This document shows positions 60,604 through 64,000 of a DNA stretch of 64,000 bases, in pieces. The DNA is from Aphrophora alni (taxonomy: Eukaryota > Arthropoda > Insecta > Hemiptera > Aphrophoridae), in NCBI GenBank assembly GCA_963513935.1, contig OY740768.1:72826877-72890876 (forward strand), read 5' to 3'. The translations under genes were made by a program, and so were the position numbers. Below the pieces are notes generated by a model. That model was not told the DNA's origin and ran no database searches. It was given only the letters and a program-made list of their open reading frames with translations. Positions within the stretch are counted from its first letter, which is position 1. Each line of letters begins with the position of its first letter.

Positions 60604-63005
60604 TGGTTCTCCTCACAAACAAAAGGAACCTGAGTGTTCTCAAACTTCTGTTTCTCTAATCCAGTCGGTTGCAGTTAAGAGTCCAGTCTCTTAAATCTTA
60701 AGAGTGTAAAACAAAATAATTTTGTGTTTTTGAATGATGACACAAAAATGATGAATTTCCTAATAATGGAGTAAAATGAAACACTTGGACTGGGGGTGAA
60801 ATTTTATTGCTTAAATCTGTTCTTAAAACATTTTAAAATTACAATAAAAAATCGTCCCTGTTTGGAAGTAGGAGTAATTTGGTATTCGAAATTTAAGTTG
60901 AAAAATGGTACTTATTCATTTTTTTTAATATATCCGTTTCTACAGCTCTTAGTTATGAAGTTATTTTTTTATTATTATATTACAAAAAAATGTGATGAGT
61001 ATAAAATTTATTTTATAATGATAGATTGTTCATATTATTATGGTTTAATCGGGTATTTGCCATAATTTGTGTATATAGAAACTAATACACGACGTTTCTA
61101 GAGTATAAATCAACTATCGTTATCATGTATTAAACCTAGAATATAAAGGAGAAAAAAGGTTTTTAGGCTTGCGTTCTTGTCTTTGTGTTATAGATTTAGT
61201 TTTAGTTTACAAGTTTTAGTTTACTAGGCCCTAGGCTATCTCTTTACACTTGATAACCAGAGTTGATTTATACTCTCAAAATGTCGTATATTAGTTTTTA
61301 TATATACAAAAAGTGTTAAATGTTATAGTAAACCATATTAAATTGTGTTTGTAGTTAATTTGTCCATTTAAAGAATTGTTACAAAACTTCCATTTATACA
61401 TGTGCCTATTTTAAACAATAATTAACAATAAGTATAGAAATTGTTTGATGAAATTTAATGAAGCTTTAAGGAAAGTTGCTTCTTATGAATATTAATAATA
61501 GCCTAACCACTTACTTTTCGTAAAACATTTGAGGGTTTGTAAAAATAAGTTAAAAGATAGTGATTTTTTTTAACTCTATACTGGAAGCCAAGTAGATCCT
61601 TAAAGAAAGAAACTCGTGTACATCTGGATTTTTTCGAGCTTGTTGTAAGAGCAAATTTTAGGTTTTCATTCACATTTATTTTAAAATTTAAACCTGTGAT
61701 CAGAAAAAATTTTAGCCTGATCTACCTATTAATTTAAGAATAAACATAACGCAGTATAACACATATTAACTTTTAATTAAGATTTATTTTAAACAGTATT
61801 TTATAAGTACTTTTAAGTTATTAAAACAGTTTTAATTTTTATGCAAAATTCCAATTAGAAAAAAGCATTTTACATTTTTTTAAAGTACATCTTTTTTGCA
61901 ACTGAAATTATTTTTAAAAAATATGTATTGAGAAAACAAAATTCCACAAGTCATCTAACTACTTTCGAAAAATGCGTTTATTAAATTATATTTCAAATAT
62001 TTTCACATTAATTTATTGTGGTTTAAAAGTATAATTAATTTCACACAAACCATATTTCCCTAAATTTTTAATAAATCCATCAAAAATGTTTAGACTTGTA
62101 GCTAATTGTTTGAAATAAACATGTATAATCTTTGAAGTTATGTAACAATTCAATAAATATATCAATAAATTTCAAACCCATATCTTTTTTGTAACTTAAT
62201 AATAAACCAATATCTGCATCACTAGCCTACTTTTTTCTTAGGAGAAAATGTACCATTTTGCAACTTAAATGGTTAATATCAAATTACACTCACACTCACC
62301 TTAAAATAGAGAAAAATGTTTTACAAAACTTTAAAATGTTCCTAACAAGCTATTAGACCAAAATTGCACAACTCCTCCCTCCCCCCCCCCAGACCATTAT
62401 GCTCTAATGTCGTATATTACTAGACTACATGTATTGAAAACAAATTTAAAAACGTTATCGGTTAAATATTTCACTTCGGTTTTTGTAAAAGATTTCTAGA
62501 TAACTAATGTACCTACACCGTAATAAAAACTAATATTTATAGAATATTTAGTGAAAATCGGTATTGCTGATATTTAGAGACCTTTATTTACTATACAATT
62601 TATACTTTTTCCGTTTTAGGAGTAGATTCATTTTTGATCAAATAAAAAAAAAAATCATAACCTATTTCTTAACTAATACTTTTTAAATACAATTGTTTTA
62701 GATAAGATATATAGCCTATTTATAAACATATTGGGGTTGGAGGTTTTCTCCAAAGCCCCAACACCACAGGCATTTATTTTATTTTATTGTCTCTATTAAG
62801 GGTGAATTTAGGGCTATTAAGCACTATCTTCCACTTAACCCTAACAAGTACAGAAATTATAAAAACGTACAGGCGTAAGATAAGGAAGGAAGAAGAAGTT
62901 TATTACGCTGTAATTGAAAAGTTTCATTCTTCCACCACTTTCTAAGCTACCAAAATTTGAATTATAATACTGTACACGTGATAAATAAAAATGTGAATTT
63001 TAACA

Positions 63006-63009
<4 letters not shown>
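60604..63009. other. Unassigned AT-rich DNA
   Basis: No gene was recognised. The 89-codon frame at 60796-61065 (+) is a Phe/Tyr/Lys-rich chance frame. A C-run lies at 62381-62390. Confidence 0.5.

Positions 63010-63086
<77 letters not shown>
63010..63086. repeat. (CT)n microsatellite
   Basis: This is a perfect CT run of about 38 units. The Arg-Glu-rich minus-strand frame over it is an artefact. Confidence 0.99.
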
Positions 63087-63089
<3 letters not shown>

Positions 63090-64000
63090 TTTAATACTGT
63101 CAGATATTTACATAAATATACAAGGAGGTCAGTGAAGGATGTCGGGGGATCGGTGAGGAAGACGTCAACCCCACCCCCTTTGTCCCCATTTTCCTGTAAC
63201 ATAAGGAAGAATTAGGACATATATTTTACACTGCACAGATTTTACTTTTAATCTAAATATAAAACTGAAAACCACCACAAACCCATTAATTTGTTATCCT
63301 ACTTAATCGATCAGTTTCTGTTATAAAAATCCCAATATTTGTACAATTTTCGTATAAACCTCAAATTTTGTGTGGGATACTTATACTTACTATTTCGAAA
63401 CAAAACTAAGTGGTCAATAGGGATTAGTAAACTGTGCTCTGGTGCCAAAGGAGAACATAAATCAAGAGGTTTTCTTTATTATTAGAGACTATAGCTGTGG
63501 CATGTATTTCTGTTTTGGTTTTCGGAATGTGTTTATAATAAAATCATCATAATGCATTGCAATGTCGTAAGTAACAAAATAAGGCCACCATTCTATTCAT
63601 AATTTTTTTTAAACTTAAACTTACTTTACAAAATTAAATACTAAAATAACAAAAATATATATTTTAAGTGTCAATAAATTTATCCGCAAGTAATAATAAT
63701 TCTGTCTGGAATTATAAGTGCTAAACAAACAAAAACCACTCTTACCTAGATGCCCTCAGAGCTCACTATAGCGAGTACGGCCGTGGCAAACCTGAGCAAC
63801 CTTAACTGGATCTAAATCTTTGTTCATGTAGTCTTGAGTTATCTTGAGTACTCTTTCATATTTCTTACGAGGCTTTCCTTAACCAACTATTGTTTTTTAA
63901 AGCTTAACGCTATTAAAGAATTCGAGAGCTGGGGGGGGGGGGTAGGTCTCTTTATTTTATAGCACCCAAAGAGAAATAGATGGTATGATGTCCTAGAGAT
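63087..64000. other. Unassigned DNA with a GC-richer patch
   Basis: A GC-richer patch lies at 63745-63815, with a GTAAG donor-like site on the minus strand at its left edge. All three minus-strand frames are closed before that donor, so no coding exon is called. A G12 run is at about 63931-63942. Confidence 0.4.

Noticed and set aside
62942..63202. 86-codon frame with a long Arg-Glu run on the minus strand
   Set aside because: The Arg-Glu run is the CT microsatellite, and the flanks have no family resemblance.
63740..63830. Possible minus-strand exon with a GTAAG donor in a GC-richer patch
   Set aside because: All three frames close before the donor, so it is not a coding exon. A non-coding exon cannot be shown from sequence alone.

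Overview
The window is AT-rich eukaryotic, arthropod DNA, most probably from an insect. Four things support this: small exons with GT donors, dense microsatellites, an interstitial TTAGG-type (insect) telomere motif at 37827-37848, and decayed insect-type transposable elements. The order cannot be fixed from this sequence. A hemipteroid insect with an expanded genome would fit, but that is inference. No complete protein-coding gene is present. The longest stop-free stretch in a coding relic is about 230 codons.

Host gene: the only host coding sequence I can support is on the minus strand at 54637-54795. It is a first coding exon with a signal peptide and the start of the prodomain of a proprotein convertase, best matching amontillado/PC2. 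It ends at a GTAAGT donor. The rest of the gene must lie at lower coordinates or outside the window, so much of the left part of the window may be its first intron. A perfect CRE (TGACGTCA), an arthropod-type initiator and a tandem CACGTG pair lie on its upstream side. A 2.4-kb satellite of 50-bp units sits about 1.06 kb downstream of the exon, so inside the presumed intron 1.

Layout: 1-6.8 kb is mostly unassigned, with one dispersed repeat and one GC-elevated patch. From 6.8 to 10.7 kb there are two copies of a ~0.7-kb dispersed repeat, the first followed directly by a 132-bp tandem array. From 10.9 to 15.2 kb a decayed Jockey/CR1-like non-LTR retrotransposon is split by a decayed hAT transposon. 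From 15.6 to 16.3 kb there is the RNase H and C-terminal part of another non-LTR element. From 16.9 to 18.3 kb lies a 5'-truncated Penelope-like element (PLE) with a GIY-YIG endonuclease and a hammerhead-like 3' end. From 22 to 39 kb there are PLE relics, long foldback elements sharing hammerhead-like parts, a PLE-terminus insertion with a 12-bp target duplication, transposase relics, a 0.3-kb direct-repeat pair and a 1.09-kb TIR element. From 39.5 to 64 kb there are more dispersed repeats, a transposase relic, the satellite, the convertase exon and mostly unassigned DNA.

The mobile elements are decayed and do not form a working system. The main biological interest is the group of PLE-related termini with ribozyme-like architecture, the phase-perfect hairpin satellite in the presumed amontillado intron, and the nested hAT-in-retrotransposon. 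All calls were made by eye, and element boundaries are approximate unless a terminal repeat or target duplication is quoted.
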